Shown here in pieces: positions 41,814-51,645 of a stretch of 64,000 nucleotides of DNA (the stretch's first letter is position 1; every line of letters begins with the position of its first letter). The DNA is from Clostridium sp. AN503 (GTDB taxonomy: Bacteria > Bacillota > Clostridia > Lachnospirales > Lachnospiraceae). Below the pieces are notes generated by a model that was given only the letters and a program-made list of their open reading frames with translations, did no database searches and was not told where the DNA came from. Position numbers and translations under genes: made by a program. Location of the stretch: assembly GCF_040719375.1 (NCBI RefSeq), contig NZ_JBFDTP010000002.1:124001-188000 (forward strand). The letters are read 5' to 3'.

Positions 41814-43904
41814 TTGAATGTTCAAATTCGCGATTGTAATAACATTGTTCAGGGGGAAATTTTACTAAGAGAAGGATGCCTTAATATTAAATATGCAATT
41901 AATGGCACTGGAAAATCCACCATTGCAAAAGCGATCTCCGCTAGTGTGTCTGGAGATGCTAACGCCATTACGGCTTTGACACCATTTCATTATCTCCCAG
42001 AAACAGAAGGACATATCCCATCCATCTCTGGATTAACCGGGATTGAAAGTGTTCGCATATTTAATGACGAGTATGTTGGGCAGTTTGTGTTTCAATCAGA
42101 TGAGGTAATCCAAGATAGTTTTTCTATCTTTGTGAAAACGTCTGATTATGATGCTCATATGTTGGAAATACAAAATCTTTTGTCTGAAATCAACTTTGCT
42201 TTTCAGAATCATCCTGAACTTGATTCACTTATACAGAATTTTACTCAATTTATTGATGGATTTGGAAAAGCAAAGTCTGGTTATTCAGCAGCTGGATCTA
42301 TCGGAAAAGGATTTGGGAAAGGGAACAAAATTATCAATATTCCACAGGGACTTGAAGCCTATGCTCCCTATTTAACAAGGACACAAGATGCCTCAAACGT
42401 GAAATGGTTAAAATGGCAACTTGAAGGTAAAACATATTTAGACTTTGCCGATCAGTGCCCTTATTGTTCTGGTTCAGTCAAAACTAAGAAAGAGGCAATA
42501 TTAAAAATTACTGAGGAATATGATTCAAAGTCAATCGAGCATCTGAACAAAATGCTTCTTGTATTTGAAGAACTAATGCCCTATTTTTCTGATAATACCG
42601 CTGCAAAAATATGCGAAATACGAGATAATGTTGCTGGCATTACGAAAGCGCAGCAAAACTATTTAACTGAGGTTAAAAATCAAGTTGAAACTTTGCTTGC
42701 TCTGCTTAGGGGGCTTAAACATCTCGGATTTGAATCATTAAAGAAAGCAGATAAGATTACAGATGAGCTGAAAAAATATATTATAGATTTGTCCTATTTC
42801 ACACACTTGAATTCTGCAACGACTTGCGAAAAAATTAAAATTATAAATGCATCACTTAATACCATAATGCAGGTGGCTGGTAAGCTGCAAGGAGAAATTA
42901 TACAGCAAAATAGATTGGTGCAAAAGACAGTTGAAGAGAACAGCAGTGCAATTAACGAGTTTTTATTGTGCGCTGGTTATAATTACATTGTTGCAATTGA
43001 TGAAACAGCTGACCAAAAGTATAAGATGGTTTTAAAGCCAAGAAGTGTTGATACGATTGTTGATTCAGCAAAAAATCGGTTAAGTTACGGAGAGCGTAAC
43101 GCATTTGCTCTTGTGCTGTTCATGTTCAGTGCACTTAAGGAAAATCCTGATTTGGTAATCCTCGATGACCCCATTTCATCTTTTGATGGGAATAAAAAGT
43201 TTGCAATCATTAATATGCTTTTTCTTTCAAAACATTCATTGAAGAACAGAACAGTATTGCTATTAACTCACGAATTTAATACAGTGATTGATATTATCCA
43301 CACAATGCCACAGAATTTTAATCCTAATCCAGTGGCTGCCTTCCTGACAATAAAAGGTGGATTTCTTTCCGAAAAAGCGATTACCAAGTCTGATATTTGT
43401 TCTTTTAGCATGATCGCAAAAAATAATATTAATGCTACAATTGATAATTTGAATCGAGAAATTTATCTGAGACGGTTATTGGAAGCGGAGGGAAAGAAGG
43501 ATAAAGCCTGGCACTTGCTTTCAAATCTTTTTCACAAGCGTAAACAACCAACTTTTCCTGATGAAAACGGTTTGCGACTTATGACGCAAGAAGAAATCAT
43601 ACAGGCAGAAATGAGTATTAGAGAATACATTCCTTCTTTCAACTATGATACCGAATATGAAAAGACACAGAATATTGCTTTATTGGTTGCTCTCTATAAT
43701 GAAAGTACAAGCAATTATGAAAAATTACAAATATATCGTATTATCTTCAATGAGAACAATGGGAATCGTGTTGTACGTAAATTTGTAAATGAGACCTTTC
43801 ATGTGGAGAATGACTATCTTTTTCAGCTTAATCCTCGTGAATATGATACTATTCCGCAATATATTATTGATGAGTGTGACAAAGACATAATGGCTATCCC
43901 ATGA
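41814..43904 (+). CDS. AAA_13-type ATPase with zinc hook (RloC/PrrC-like)
   Basis: 696 residues, ABC/SMC-like. Walker A NGTGKST at 30-36, a coiled-coil middle with the Cys hook CPYC (215-218), ABC signature LSYGE (423-427), Walker B LVILDDP (447-453) and the H-loop LLLTHEF. The C-terminus has Arg655, Glu660 and His663 in RKFVNETFH, a spacing unlike the Arg-x3-Glu plus distant His described for PrrC anticodon nucleases. The zinc hook recalls RloC. The start is TTG 41814, with AAGGGAG upstream. Strongly AT-rich, hence likely acquired. A phage-defence role is plausible but not shown. Confidence 0.8.
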   Translation: MNVQIRDCNNIVQGEILLREGCLNIKYAINGTGKSTIAKAISASVSGDANAITALTPFHYLPETEGHIPSISGLTGIESVRIFNDEYVGQFVFQSDEVIQDSFSIFVKTSDYDAHMLEIQNLLSEINFAFQNHPELDSLIQNFTQFIDGFGKAKSGYSAAGSIGKGFGKGNKIINIPQGLEAYAPYLTRTQDASNVKWLKWQLEGKTYLDFADQCPYCSGSVKTKKEAILKITEEYDSKSIEHLNKMLLVFEELMPYFSDNTAAKICEIRDNVAGITKAQQNYLTEVKNQVETLLALLRGLKHLGFESLKKADKITDELKKYIIDLSYFTHLNSATTCEKIKIINASLNTIMQVAGKLQGEIIQQNRLVQKTVEENSSAINEFLLCAGYNYIVAIDETADQKYKMVLKPRSVDTIVDSAKNRLSYGERNAFALVLFMFSALKENPDLVILDDPISSFDGNKKFAIINMLFLSKHSLKNRTVLLLTHEFNTVIDIIHTMPQNFNPNPVAAFLTIKGGFLSEKAITKSDICSFSMIAKNNINATIDNLNREIYLRRLLEAEGKKDKAWHLLSNLFHKRKQPTFPDENGLRLMTQEEIIQAEMSIREYIPSFNYDTEYEKTQNIALLVALYNESTSNYEKLQIYRIIFNENNGNRVVRKFVNETFHVENDYLFQLNPREYDTIPQYIIDECDKDIMAIP

Positions 43905-44009
43905 ACAGGTAACTGAAAGAGTTGCGTTATGCTATCGTCTTATTTGTATGGCAAACAGTATGCGATTGAAGAATTTAATAATACCATTGACTTTCAGGCA
44001 ATTCTGAAT

Positions 44010-44040
44010 TTGAAATTTTTACAAAGATATTTGGTATAAT
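44010..44040 (+). promoter_or_regulatory. Promoter of the KilA-N gene
   Basis: TTGAAA (44010-44015), 19 bases, then TGGTATAAT: an extended -10 with perfect TATAAT (44035-44040). The gene therefore has its own promoter 28 bases before its start. Confidence 0.65.
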
Positions 44041-44067
44041 ATTAGGTAAACTTGTCGGAGGTTGAAA

Positions 44068-44925
44068 ATGAAGGATGACAAAGTCTTAAAAGCGAAGATC
44101 AATGCAAAGGGGATGCAGATTACCGTTGTGTCAGATGGGATTGAGGATGATTATATTTCTTTAACTGACATAGCAAAATATAAGAATCCCGAATATCCAG
44201 GGTATGTAATACAAAACTGGATGAGGAACAGAAGTACTATTGAATTTTTGGGGCTGTGGGAACAACTCAATAATCCTGATTTTAATTACCTCGAATTCGA
44301 GGCAATTAAAAATGATTCAGGTAGTAATGCTTTTGTTATGACACCTAAAAAATGGGTAGCAGACATTCACGCTATTGGAGTGATCACAAGACAAGGTCGT
44401 TATGCAGCGACTTATGCTCATAAAGACATTGCATTTGAATTTGCTTCGTGGATTTCACCAGAATTCAAACTATATATTATCAAAGATTATCAACGGCTAA
44501 AGGCTGATGAAAACAGCAGGCTTTCTCTTAATTGGAACATGAACCGTGAGATTTCAAAAATCAATTACCGAATTCATACGGACGCTATCAAAGAACACCT
44601 GATTGTTCCGGAACTTCCAAAACAATATCAGGGCTTTACATATGCCACGGAAGCTGATGTCTTGAATGTGGCAATGTTTGGTAAAACGGCAAAACAATGG
44701 CGAGATGCAAATCCGAGATTAGATGGAAATATTCGTGATCATGCAACCTTGCAGCAACTTATTGTACTTTCTAATATGGAAAGTTTGAATGCCGAGATGA
44801 TTAAACTCGGCATGAGCCGTGAGGATCGATTGGTGGAGTTGAATCGGATGGCAAGGGAACAAATGCAGTCATTGATTGATTCGGCAGGGATTAAACGACT
44901 AGCGGAAATAAGTAAAGAAAATTGA
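44068..44925 (+). CDS. KilA-N domain protein
   Basis: 285-residue DNA-binding protein of phage and mobile-element type. The KilA-N domain (about 20-130) shows ISLTDIAKYKNPEYPGYVIQ, WMRNRSTIEFLGLWE and FEFASWISPEFKLYIIKDYQ. The C-terminal half is helical and resembles the Bro/ORF-associated tail seen with KilA-N in Firmicutes. CGGAGG is 6 bases before ATG 44068; a TTG two codons earlier is rejected. AT-rich like the ATPase gene before it. Confidence 0.88.
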   Translation: MKDDKVLKAKINAKGMQITVVSDGIEDDYISLTDIAKYKNPEYPGYVIQNWMRNRSTIEFLGLWEQLNNPDFNYLEFEAIKNDSGSNAFVMTPKKWVADIHAIGVITRQGRYAATYAHKDIAFEFASWISPEFKLYIIKDYQRLKADENSRLSLNWNMNREISKINYRIHTDAIKEHLIVPELPKQYQGFTYATEADVLNVAMFGKTAKQWRDANPRLDGNIRDHATLQQLIVLSNMESLNAEMIKLGMSREDRLVELNRMAREQMQSLIDSAGIKRLAEISKEN

Positions 44926-44944
44926 AGTGGGCATTGTGGCGATT

Positions 44945-44968
44945 AGAGGACGGGAACCGCCCTCTTTT
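44945..44968 (+). terminator. Terminator after KilA-N gene
   Basis: AGAGG-A-CGG, loop GAA, CCG-C-CCTCT then TTT. It closes the AT-rich island. Confidence 0.65.
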
Positions 44969-45095
44969 CATTAACAGTGAAAAAAAATTGTCGTGGCCTT
45001 GACAAACGAGTGACGGAAATTGTGACGACAAACGTATATTATTTAGTATCAAACGCAGACAGGTATACTGTATCATAAAAGCATATGTATATAAA

Positions 45096-45141
45096 GAGGG
45101 TGTCGCAAAATCATCAAAATAGATGATTGAGCGGCACCCTC
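45096..45141. repeat. 46-bp palindromic element
   Basis: GAGGGTGTCGC (45096-45106) pairs with GCGGCACCCTC (45131-45141) with one wobble, and inside it ATCATC (45110-45115) pairs with GATGAT (45122-45127). GGGTGTCGCAAAA resembles IS terminal sequences, so this may be a tiny MITE or IS relic; it may simply terminate transcription. Apart from this and the terminator, 44926-45234 shows no gene. Confidence 0.5.
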
Positions 45142-45234
45142 GCTCTGCCTATAGAAAAAAATCAGTTTCCTCATCTTGGACTTACTTTACAGGTCTTTTC
45201 TTTAAAATCTTTGGGATACTCCTAAATCAGTATC

Positions 45235-46119
45235 TTAATCCAATTCCGCACCCCTATATACCTCAAACTGATACCGCCCACTTGAGCCGATCATCCGCAT
45301 ATAGCTCTTAATAAACGCCTTCATGGCTTCTTCCACAGCTTCATTCAACTCCATATACTGGATATCCGGTTCTTCCTTCAGAATCTCCAACATACTGTCC
45401 TTGGCATGGTTCATCAGATCAGTGCAGACATTGATCTTATTGATACCAAGCGCAACCGCCCTTTTGATATTTGCCTCTCCGGCGCCGCTGCCTCCGTGGA
45501 GCACCAGCGGCACGTCGAGAGCATGTTTCAACTCCTCCAGCCGGTCAAAATCCAGCTTCGGGATCATATTCTTCGGATAGCTGCCGTGAGCGGTTCCAAT
45601 AGCGATGGCCAGGCAGTCACAGCCGGTCCGGCGGACGAACTCTGCGGCCTGCGCCACATTTGTGTAATAATCAGCGTTCTGCCCATCCGCATTTGCCGCC
45701 ACGCCCACGTGGCCCAGCTCCGCTTCCACGGAGATGCCCTTTGCGTGGGCCAGGGAGACCACCGCACGGACACGGCGGATGTTCTCCTCGAATTCATAGC
45801 TGGAGGCGTCCACCATGACGCTGGAGTAGCCGCAGTGGATGGCCTGGACGATGTCCTCCATATTGACGCCGTGGTCGATGTTGAGCGCTACCGGGACGGA
45901 TGCCCGCTCTGCTAAATCCCTCACCATGGGAGCCATGATATACGGGTAGGCGTGAGCTTTCATCTGCCGTGGGGAGATATTTAAGATGACGGCGGAATGC
46001 TCCTCCTCGGCGCTCTCAATGCAGGCTTTTACCTGTTCCATATTGACCACGTTGATCGCCATCACTGCGTAGTTGTGGTCCCTGGCGTGTAAAAGCATTT
46101 CTTTCATAGATGTATACAT
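45235..46119 (-). CDS. Class II fructose-bisphosphate/ketose-phosphate aldolase
   Basis: Zinc aldolase that splits a ketose (bis)phosphate into DHAP and an aldehyde. The 294-residue protein of the FbaA/GatY/KbaY family has NIDHGV (catalytic Asp and zinc His), GTAHGSY and LHGGSGAG as further zinc and phosphate motifs. It lies downstream of a fructose-type PTS on the same strand, 13 bases after EIIC, so the imported sugar phosphate is probably its substrate or precursor. No kinase is adjacent. Confidence 0.92.
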   Translation of the reverse strand: MYTSMKEMLLHARDHNYAVMAINVVNMEQVKACIESAEEEHSAVILNISPRQMKAHAYPYIMAPMVRDLAERASVPVALNIDHGVNMEDIVQAIHCGYSSVMVDASSYEFEENIRRVRAVVSLAHAKGISVEAELGHVGVAANADGQNADYYTNVAQAAEFVRRTGCDCLAIAIGTAHGSYPKNMIPKLDFDRLEELKHALDVPLVLHGGSGAGEANIKRAVALGINKINVCTDLMNHAKDSMLEILKEEPDIQYMELNEAVEEAMKAFIKSYMRMIGSSGRYQFEVYRGAELD

Positions 46120-46132
46120 AAAACCTCCTTGT

Positions 46133-47194
46133 TTATTCTGCTTTCTGGTCAGCCAGCGGACGTTTCAGAACTGCGTAGAGCACTCCGGTGATACAGCTTC
46201 CAAGCATCCACAGGCCGATGAACAGGAGCGGGTTGGAGGTCATGGCGATGACGAAGGCGCCGCCGTGTACCGCAGGGGATTCCAGCATAGTCACCATGCA
46301 CAGGCCGCCGGTGACGGCGCCGCCGATCATGCAGGATGCAATGACGCGGATCGGGTCGTTTACCAGGAACGGGATGACGGCTTCTTCTATGTAGCAGAAG
46401 GATAGCAGAAATGCGGATTTGGCATTCTCACGGTCCACGTCGTCAAATTTCTTTTTGCCGCCAAGCAGGGTTGCGATCGCAATGCCCATGGGCGCGGTCA
46501 TACCGGAACACATTTTGGCGGAGGTGGGGATGAAGAAACCGTCCGCGTTTAAGCCGTTGGTGAACATGGCGGCGGCTTTTCCGATGGGGCCGCCCATATC
46601 AGCGCACATCATGGCGCCGATCACTGCGCCCAGCACGAACTTGGAGCCGGTGTTTAAGCTCATCAGCCAGGACTGCAGCGTATTCATGCACCAGCTTATG
46701 GGCGTGCCCAGGATGTAGTACATGACAAGGCCGCAGATCAGGGTGGTAAATACCGGGATCACCAGGATCGGCATGATGCCCTGCAGGTTTTTGTGGACCG
46801 GGATCTTTTTCATGGCAAGGACCACATAGCCCACCAGGATGCCGCCGATCAGACCGCCGACGAAACCGGTGTTGATGGAGTTTGCCAGGGCGCCCATGGC
46901 CAGGCCGGGGGCGATACCGGGTTTGTCCGCCATGGCGTAAGCGGTGAACGCCGCCACCGCCGGGACGGTGAACTGCCAGAGGCTGGTACCGATCAGGTAG
47001 ATGACCTTGGCAAAGGTGTCAATAGTCGCCATCTCGGCGCCGATGTTGTAGCCGCCCATCATCTTGGCGATGGCCTGGAGGACACCGCCGCCGACGATCA
47101 CCGGGATCATATAGGAGATACCGGTCATAAAGGAATCTTTGATAAATGCACCTGTACTTTTCTTTTTCGCATTCTTTCTCTTAAGCTCTGCCAT
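46133..47194 (-). CDS. PTS fructose-type EIIC
   Basis: Membrane channel of a fructose/mannitol-family phosphotransferase system. 353 residues, about nine hydrophobic segments, beginning FMTGISYMIPVIVGGGVLQAIA, with the family's ADMGGPIGKAAA and TSAKMCSGMTAPMG loops. It is a free-standing C domain; A and B are encoded separately just upstream. Three bases separate it from EIIB. Confidence 0.95.
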   Translation of the reverse strand: MAELKRKNAKKKSTGAFIKDSFMTGISYMIPVIVGGGVLQAIAKMMGGYNIGAEMATIDTFAKVIYLIGTSLWQFTVPAVAAFTAYAMADKPGIAPGLAMGALANSINTGFVGGLIGGILVGYVVLAMKKIPVHKNLQGIMPILVIPVFTTLICGLVMYYILGTPISWCMNTLQSWLMSLNTGSKFVLGAVIGAMMCADMGGPIGKAAAMFTNGLNADGFFIPTSAKMCSGMTAPMGIAIATLLGGKKKFDDVDRENAKSAFLLSFCYIEEAVIPFLVNDPIRVIASCMIGGAVTGGLCMVTMLESPAVHGGAFVIAMTSNPLLFIGLWMLGSCITGVLYAVLKRPLADQKAE

Positions 47195-47196
47195 AA

Positions 47197-47505
47197 TTAT
47201 TCCAACGCCTCCATCAGTTCTGCAACAATACCATCGGGATCTTTTACGGCCTCCTGAACGGCTACGGTCATGGTCGGCACATCCTTGAACCGGTCAGCGT
47301 TCTTGATACGGATATCACTGGCGATCAGTGCGGCGTCGGCTCTCTCTAAATCCTCCGCGGTGATCTCATTTTCCAGTCCCTGGGCCCCCTGAGTTTCAAC
47401 TTTTACTTCGTGTCCAGCGTTCTTGAACGCCTTTTCCAGATTGGCTGCCGCCATATACGTGTGGGCGATCCCCACCGGGCAGGCTGTTACACATACGATA
47501 TACAT
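47197..47505 (-). CDS. PTS fructose-type EIIB
   Basis: Accepts phosphate from EIIA and passes it to the sugar. 102 residues with the phosphocysteine loop TACPVGIAHTYMAA (Cys9). Complete single-domain B protein, placed between EIIA and EIIC. Confidence 0.95.
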   Translation of the reverse strand: MYIVCVTACPVGIAHTYMAAANLEKAFKNAGHEVKVETQGAQGLENEITAEDLERADAALIASDIRIKNADRFKDVPTMTVAVQEAVKDPDGIVAELMEALE

Positions 47506-47508
47506 ACA

Positions 47509-47970
47509 TTAAACCCCCTTCTTTGATAATAGATTTTTTATATCTTCAATGGTTTCCGATTCCAGAAGGCCGTTCCTGAAATCGTCATCCATCAAATTTC
47601 TTGCCAGTGTGGACAACATGGTCAAATGCGCGTTGTCGCTGTCGTCCGGTGCGGCCAGCATGATGATGAACGTCACCGGTTTTCCGTCAAATGCGTCCCA
47701 GTCGATGCCGCGCTTGAGTTTTATCATAGAAAATGCGGCTTCCTTCACTACGCTGTTCTTACAATGGGGGATGGCTACCTGCATCCCGATGCCGGTGGCA
47801 AATTCATTTTCCCGCTCTAAAACGCCCTGGGTGTAAATGTCACGGTCGCTCACTTTACCCGCCTCATAAAAGAGAGAAGCGATCTTCTGGATGGCGTCGT
47901 CCTTTGTAGCAGCGTCAAAGTCAAACCGGACCAGCCGCTCGTCTACCATACTGCTTAAGTCTAAATCCAT
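47509..47970 (-). CDS. PTS fructose-type EIIA
   Basis: Phosphocarrier that receives phosphate from HPr. 153 residues from ATG 47970 (GGAGG upstream), with the active His69 in AIPHCKN and the EIIA-fru/mtl fold pattern. First gene of the four-gene PTS/aldolase operon. Confidence 0.94.
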   Translation of the reverse strand: MDLDLSSMVDERLVRFDFDAATKDDAIQKIASLFYEAGKVSDRDIYTQGVLERENEFATGIGMQVAIPHCKNSVVKEAAFSMIKLKRGIDWDAFDGKPVTFIIMLAAPDDSDNAHLTMLSTLARNLMDDDFRNGLLESETIEDIKNLLSKKGV

Positions 47971-48079
47971 ATTATTTCCTCCAAACATTCTATTATCCGT
48001 GCAGGCCGTTCTGGTACTGGCTGCCGGATTTTCTTCGCCGGAACTTCTGATGTCGTCCGGCGTTGTTTGCTATGGCTCT

Positions 48080-48108
48080 AAGATACCAGTTAAATCCGTG
48101 GAAAACAA
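48080..48108 (-). promoter_or_regulatory. Promoter of the PTS operon
   Basis: On the minus strand TTGTTT (48108-48103), 17 bases, TATCTT (48085-48080) with a TG extension. It leaves a leader of about 100 bases before EIIA. The gap 47971-48382 contains this promoter and, rightward, a TATAAT at 48282-48287 for the dehydrogenase gene; no gene is seen in it. Confidence 0.55.
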
Positions 48109-48382
48109 ATCAATAATCTGCACCAGCATGGTGAAAAGTTTGGTGAAATGGAGAGATGAAAGAGAAAACGAGGGAATATAAGAGGAAAACCACGAAATAA
48201 GCAGAATTATCTTTGAAATTGACAAAAGTGCCGCACGATACTGGTGCAATTAATTGATTATTGTTTATTAGAAAAAACAATTATAATGATAACAGTCCAG
48301 ATGACCGAAAATTGGATATGCGGACAGTCACAAAACAATAAAAACACAAAGACATGAAAATAGGAAAAGGAGAGAATGTTCT

Positions 48383-49571
48383 ATGGAAAATTTTGAATTT
48401 TATTCACCGACAAAGGTTATCTTTGGAAAAGACGCAGAACTGCAGGTTGGCGCTGAGATCGCATCCAGAGGTTATAAAAAAGTGCTGGTGCATTTTGGAG
48501 GGACTTATTTAAAAGAAACAGGAGAGCTGGACCGGATCCATAAGAGCTTGACGGACGCGGGGCTTACGTTTGTGGATCTGGGAGGAGTGGTCCCGAATCC
48601 CAGGCTTTCCCTTGCAAGGGAGGGCGTGGAGCTGTGCAAAAGGGAGGGCGTGGACTTTATCCTGGGAGTTGGCGGCGGAAGCGCCATCGATTCCTCCAAA
48701 GCGATCGCCTATGGGCTTGCCAATGATTTTCCGCTGGAGGATCTTTTCCTGGGCAAGGTGAAGACCACAAAGACCGCTCCGGTGGGGTGCATCACTACGA
48801 TCGCAGCCACCGGGTCTGAGACCAGCAATTCCACGGTGGTAACGTTAGAGACCAAAGACCAGGGCGTTTTAAAACGTTCCTATAATCATGACTGTGCAAG
48901 GCCTCTGTTTGCAGTGATGAACCCGGAACTGACCTATACCCTTCCCGCTTACCAGACAGCCAGCGGCGGCGCGGACATCATGATGCACACCATGGAGCGC
49001 TATATTACCCAGGCAAAGAACGTGGAGCTGAGCGACCGGATCTCGGAGGGACTTTTGGTGACGGTGCGGGATGCGACCATAAAAGCGCTGAAAGACCCGA
49101 AGGATTATGAGGCGAGGGCAAACTTAATGTGGGCGGAGCTTATCCCACAACGGCCTGACCGGCACCGGAAGGATCAATGATTTCCCGGTGCACAAGATCG
49201 GCCATGAGCTGAGCGCCATGTTCGACGCGACCCACGGAGCCAGTCTGACTGCGACATGGTCTGCCTGGGCAAAGACCGTGTACAAGAGTAACCCCGCGCG
49301 GTTTGCACGGTTTGCGGTGGAGGTCTTTGGCGTGGAGTTAAATTTTGACGATCTGGAGGAGACCGCGCTGGCTGGAATCGACGCCTGGGACGAGTGGTGC
49401 AGAAAGATCGGGATGCCCACCACCATCACCGGGCTGCTGGGCAAAGCTCCGACCGAAGCGCAGATCGAGGAGATGGCGGAAAAAGCCGCAGCCACCGGAG
49501 GCGGTGTTATCGGCCTGTTCCACCGGCTGGATAAAAATGACCTGGTTGACATCTATAAGAAAGCACTGTAA
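48383..49571 (+). pseudogene. Iron-containing alcohol dehydrogenase, frameshifted
   Basis: Fe-dependent alcohol dehydrogenase (BdhA/YqhD-like), about 396 residues if whole. The first frame (48383-49180) has the cofactor region GVGGGSAIDSSKA and metal ligands in GGADIMMHTMERY. The second (49188-49571 onward in the +1 frame) has HKIGHELSAMFDATHGA with the remaining His ligands. The break falls at 49136-49150, where ATGTGGGCG is followed by GAGCTTATCC; family members read MWAxxLSHN, which needs two more bases. Both flanks are otherwise clean, so this is a recent mutation or a base-calling error. Confidence 0.82.
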
Positions 49572-49620
49572 GCTTAAAAAATAATGGTACCAAAAATGAG
49601 TATGGTGAGAGAGGTTGCCT

Positions 49621-51588
49621 ATGCTGCTGCCAAGACAAAAGCGGATCGTAGAATTGATATACAGGAGTAAGGACGGATTAACAACAACAGAACTGGCAAA
49701 TGCGCTTAACATCAGTCAGCGGACGGTGAAATCGGAAATCCAGAAGATCAAAGAGGAGCTGAGGTTTTCCGGCTGTGAGATCCATGCCAAGGCGGGAAAA
49801 GGCGTATGGATCTCCTATAATGACGAGGGGAGAAGATTCCTGGATAACCTGATGCTGAATGGGGAATCGCCATGCTCATTTTTACCGGAGGTGCGGAAAT
49901 ATTATATCGCGCTCGAGCTTTTGGATTCCGATGATTTCATATCCATGGAGACGATCTCCGATTCCATGTATGTGAGCAAGGGCACGGTGGTCAACGACAT
50001 CAACAAGCTGGAGGAATTTTTTGAAAAGCAGGGACTTTCTCTGGAGCGGAAGGTAAAATACGGAGTCCGTATCCTGGGCCGGGAAAAGCAGATCCGCATC
50101 GCCAAAGCCAATGTGATCCGCTCCATCGTCACGTCTCAGGGAAAAGCGGCGGCCTTAAAGCTCCAGCCGTTTTTCGACGATATGGATTTAGACAGCTTAA
50201 ATGAGATCCTCCAGGAGAGCGAGGAGAAGTTCAGCTTTGTTTTGACGGATGCTTCCTATTTTGAGATGCTGATCCATCTGGCGATCATTGTAAAGCGGCT
50301 CTTGAGGGGGAAATCCTGTTCCATAGAGGAGGAAAAGCTCCAGGAATACCGGGAGAAGGACGACTTTGAGATCTGCCGTTTTCTGGGCGTGCGCCTTCAG
50401 GAGAATTTCGGCGTGGAGGTATCGGAGGGGGATATCATTTACATCCACATGAACTTATCCGCCGCGAAAATGATGCGGGAGGCGCTGGTGCTCTCCCAGG
50501 AACCCAGGTGCCTGCGCGAAGTGCCGCCCCAGACCTTTGAGGCATGGGAGCGGATCGTGGGGGAGGTGGGGGAACTGTACGGGGAGAACCTGCTGGACGA
50601 CAACACCTTTAAAACTGCGCTGTTTGTGCATCTAAACGCCATGTTCAACCGCCTGCGCAACAAGATCTACCTGGACAACCCCCTAAAGACCATGGTAAAG
50701 GAGGAACTGGCCTATGAGTTTGACGTGGCAACCTATATGGCGGGCCTTCTTTTGGCGGAGTACGGCATCGAGCTGGGGGAAAATGAGATCTGTGACATTG
50801 CGCTCTACATCGGAGCGAGCCTGCAGCGGGAGCAGGCCCAGAAAAAGGTGGAGCAGCCCAGGGTCATGGTGGTGTGCAGTACCGGAGTGGGGACGTCCCA
50901 GTTTGTGGTGGCAAGGCTCAAGCTGTATTTTCCGGATATGATCATTGACAAGGTGGTCCCGGCTTCTAAAGCGCAGGCGCTTCTGGAGAAAGATCCAATG
51001 GATTTTGTGATCTCCACCGTGCCGCTGAAGCTGGAGCTGGACCGCTGCCGTGTGATCCCTGTCTCACCTCTTTTAAATGACCATGATATCAACAAGATCA
51101 AGATGGCGGTCACCGCGGCGCCCGTCAGGACGGTGCCGTCCTCCGGGGGAAAGTACGCCAATCTCCTGAAGCTGATGAACGGACGCACTTCTATCTTGAG
51201 ATGTGACTGCCGTTCCAAGGATGAGGCGATCCGCCTTTTAGGCGGGCGGCTGCAGCGGGAGGGCTATGTGGACGAGGGATTTGTGGATTCGGTGTTTGTC
51301 CGGGAGAATCTGGCTGCCACGTCCATCGGCTGTACCTTTGCGATCCCTCATGCCTACGAGGGTCATGTGCTCCGGCAGGGGATCGGCCTGATGACCCTAA
51401 AGCACCCGGTACTGTGGGGCGGTGAGGAGAAGGTGCAGATCATCCTGATGCTCTCTATCGATGCAAAGTTAAACGAGTCCTTCAAGGTGATCTTCAGCGA
51501 GCTTGCGAACCTGACCAAGGATATGCTGGCTGTGGACCGGATCCTGAAAGCGGACCGGTTCAGCGATATACTTAAAGTATTTAAGTAA
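49621..51588 (+). CDS. BglG/MtlR-type PTS-regulated transcription regulator
   Basis: 655-residue multidomain regulator: N-terminal HTH_11 winged helix (1-60, TTELANALNISQRTVKSEIQ), Mga-like second HTH, two PRD domains (about 180-400), an EIIB-like domain with CSTGVGTSQF (Cys419) and a C-terminal EIIA domain with IPHAYEG (His577). Phosphorylation by the PTS at PRD, EIIB and EIIA sites tunes such activators. AGAGAGG is 6 bases before ATG 49621. It presumably controls the divergent fructose-type PTS operon. Confidence 0.92.
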   Translation: MLLPRQKRIVELIYRSKDGLTTTELANALNISQRTVKSEIQKIKEELRFSGCEIHAKAGKGVWISYNDEGRRFLDNLMLNGESPCSFLPEVRKYYIALELLDSDDFISMETISDSMYVSKGTVVNDINKLEEFFEKQGLSLERKVKYGVRILGREKQIRIAKANVIRSIVTSQGKAAALKLQPFFDDMDLDSLNEILQESEEKFSFVLTDASYFEMLIHLAIIVKRLLRGKSCSIEEEKLQEYREKDDFEICRFLGVRLQENFGVEVSEGDIIYIHMNLSAAKMMREALVLSQEPRCLREVPPQTFEAWERIVGEVGELYGENLLDDNTFKTALFVHLNAMFNRLRNKIYLDNPLKTMVKEELAYEFDVATYMAGLLLAEYGIELGENEICDIALYIGASLQREQAQKKVEQPRVMVVCSTGVGTSQFVVARLKLYFPDMIIDKVVPASKAQALLEKDPMDFVISTVPLKLELDRCRVIPVSPLLNDHDINKIKMAVTAAPVRTVPSSGGKYANLLKLMNGRTSILRCDCRSKDEAIRLLGGRLQREGYVDEGFVDSVFVRENLAATSIGCTFAIPHAYEGHVLRQGIGLMTLKHPVLWGGEEKVQIILMLSIDAKLNESFKVIFSELANLTKDMLAVDRILKADRFSDILKVFK

Positions 51589-51645
51589 AACTGTTAAGTA
51601 AAACTGCCGGGATTTAAATGGTTATATTAATAGAGGTATATGATT

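Noticed and set aside
45235..47970. Galactitol or tagatose pathway assignment
   Set aside because: The transporter is fructose-type EIIA/B/C, not galactitol-type, so the GatY/KbaY resemblance of the aldolase alone is not enough.
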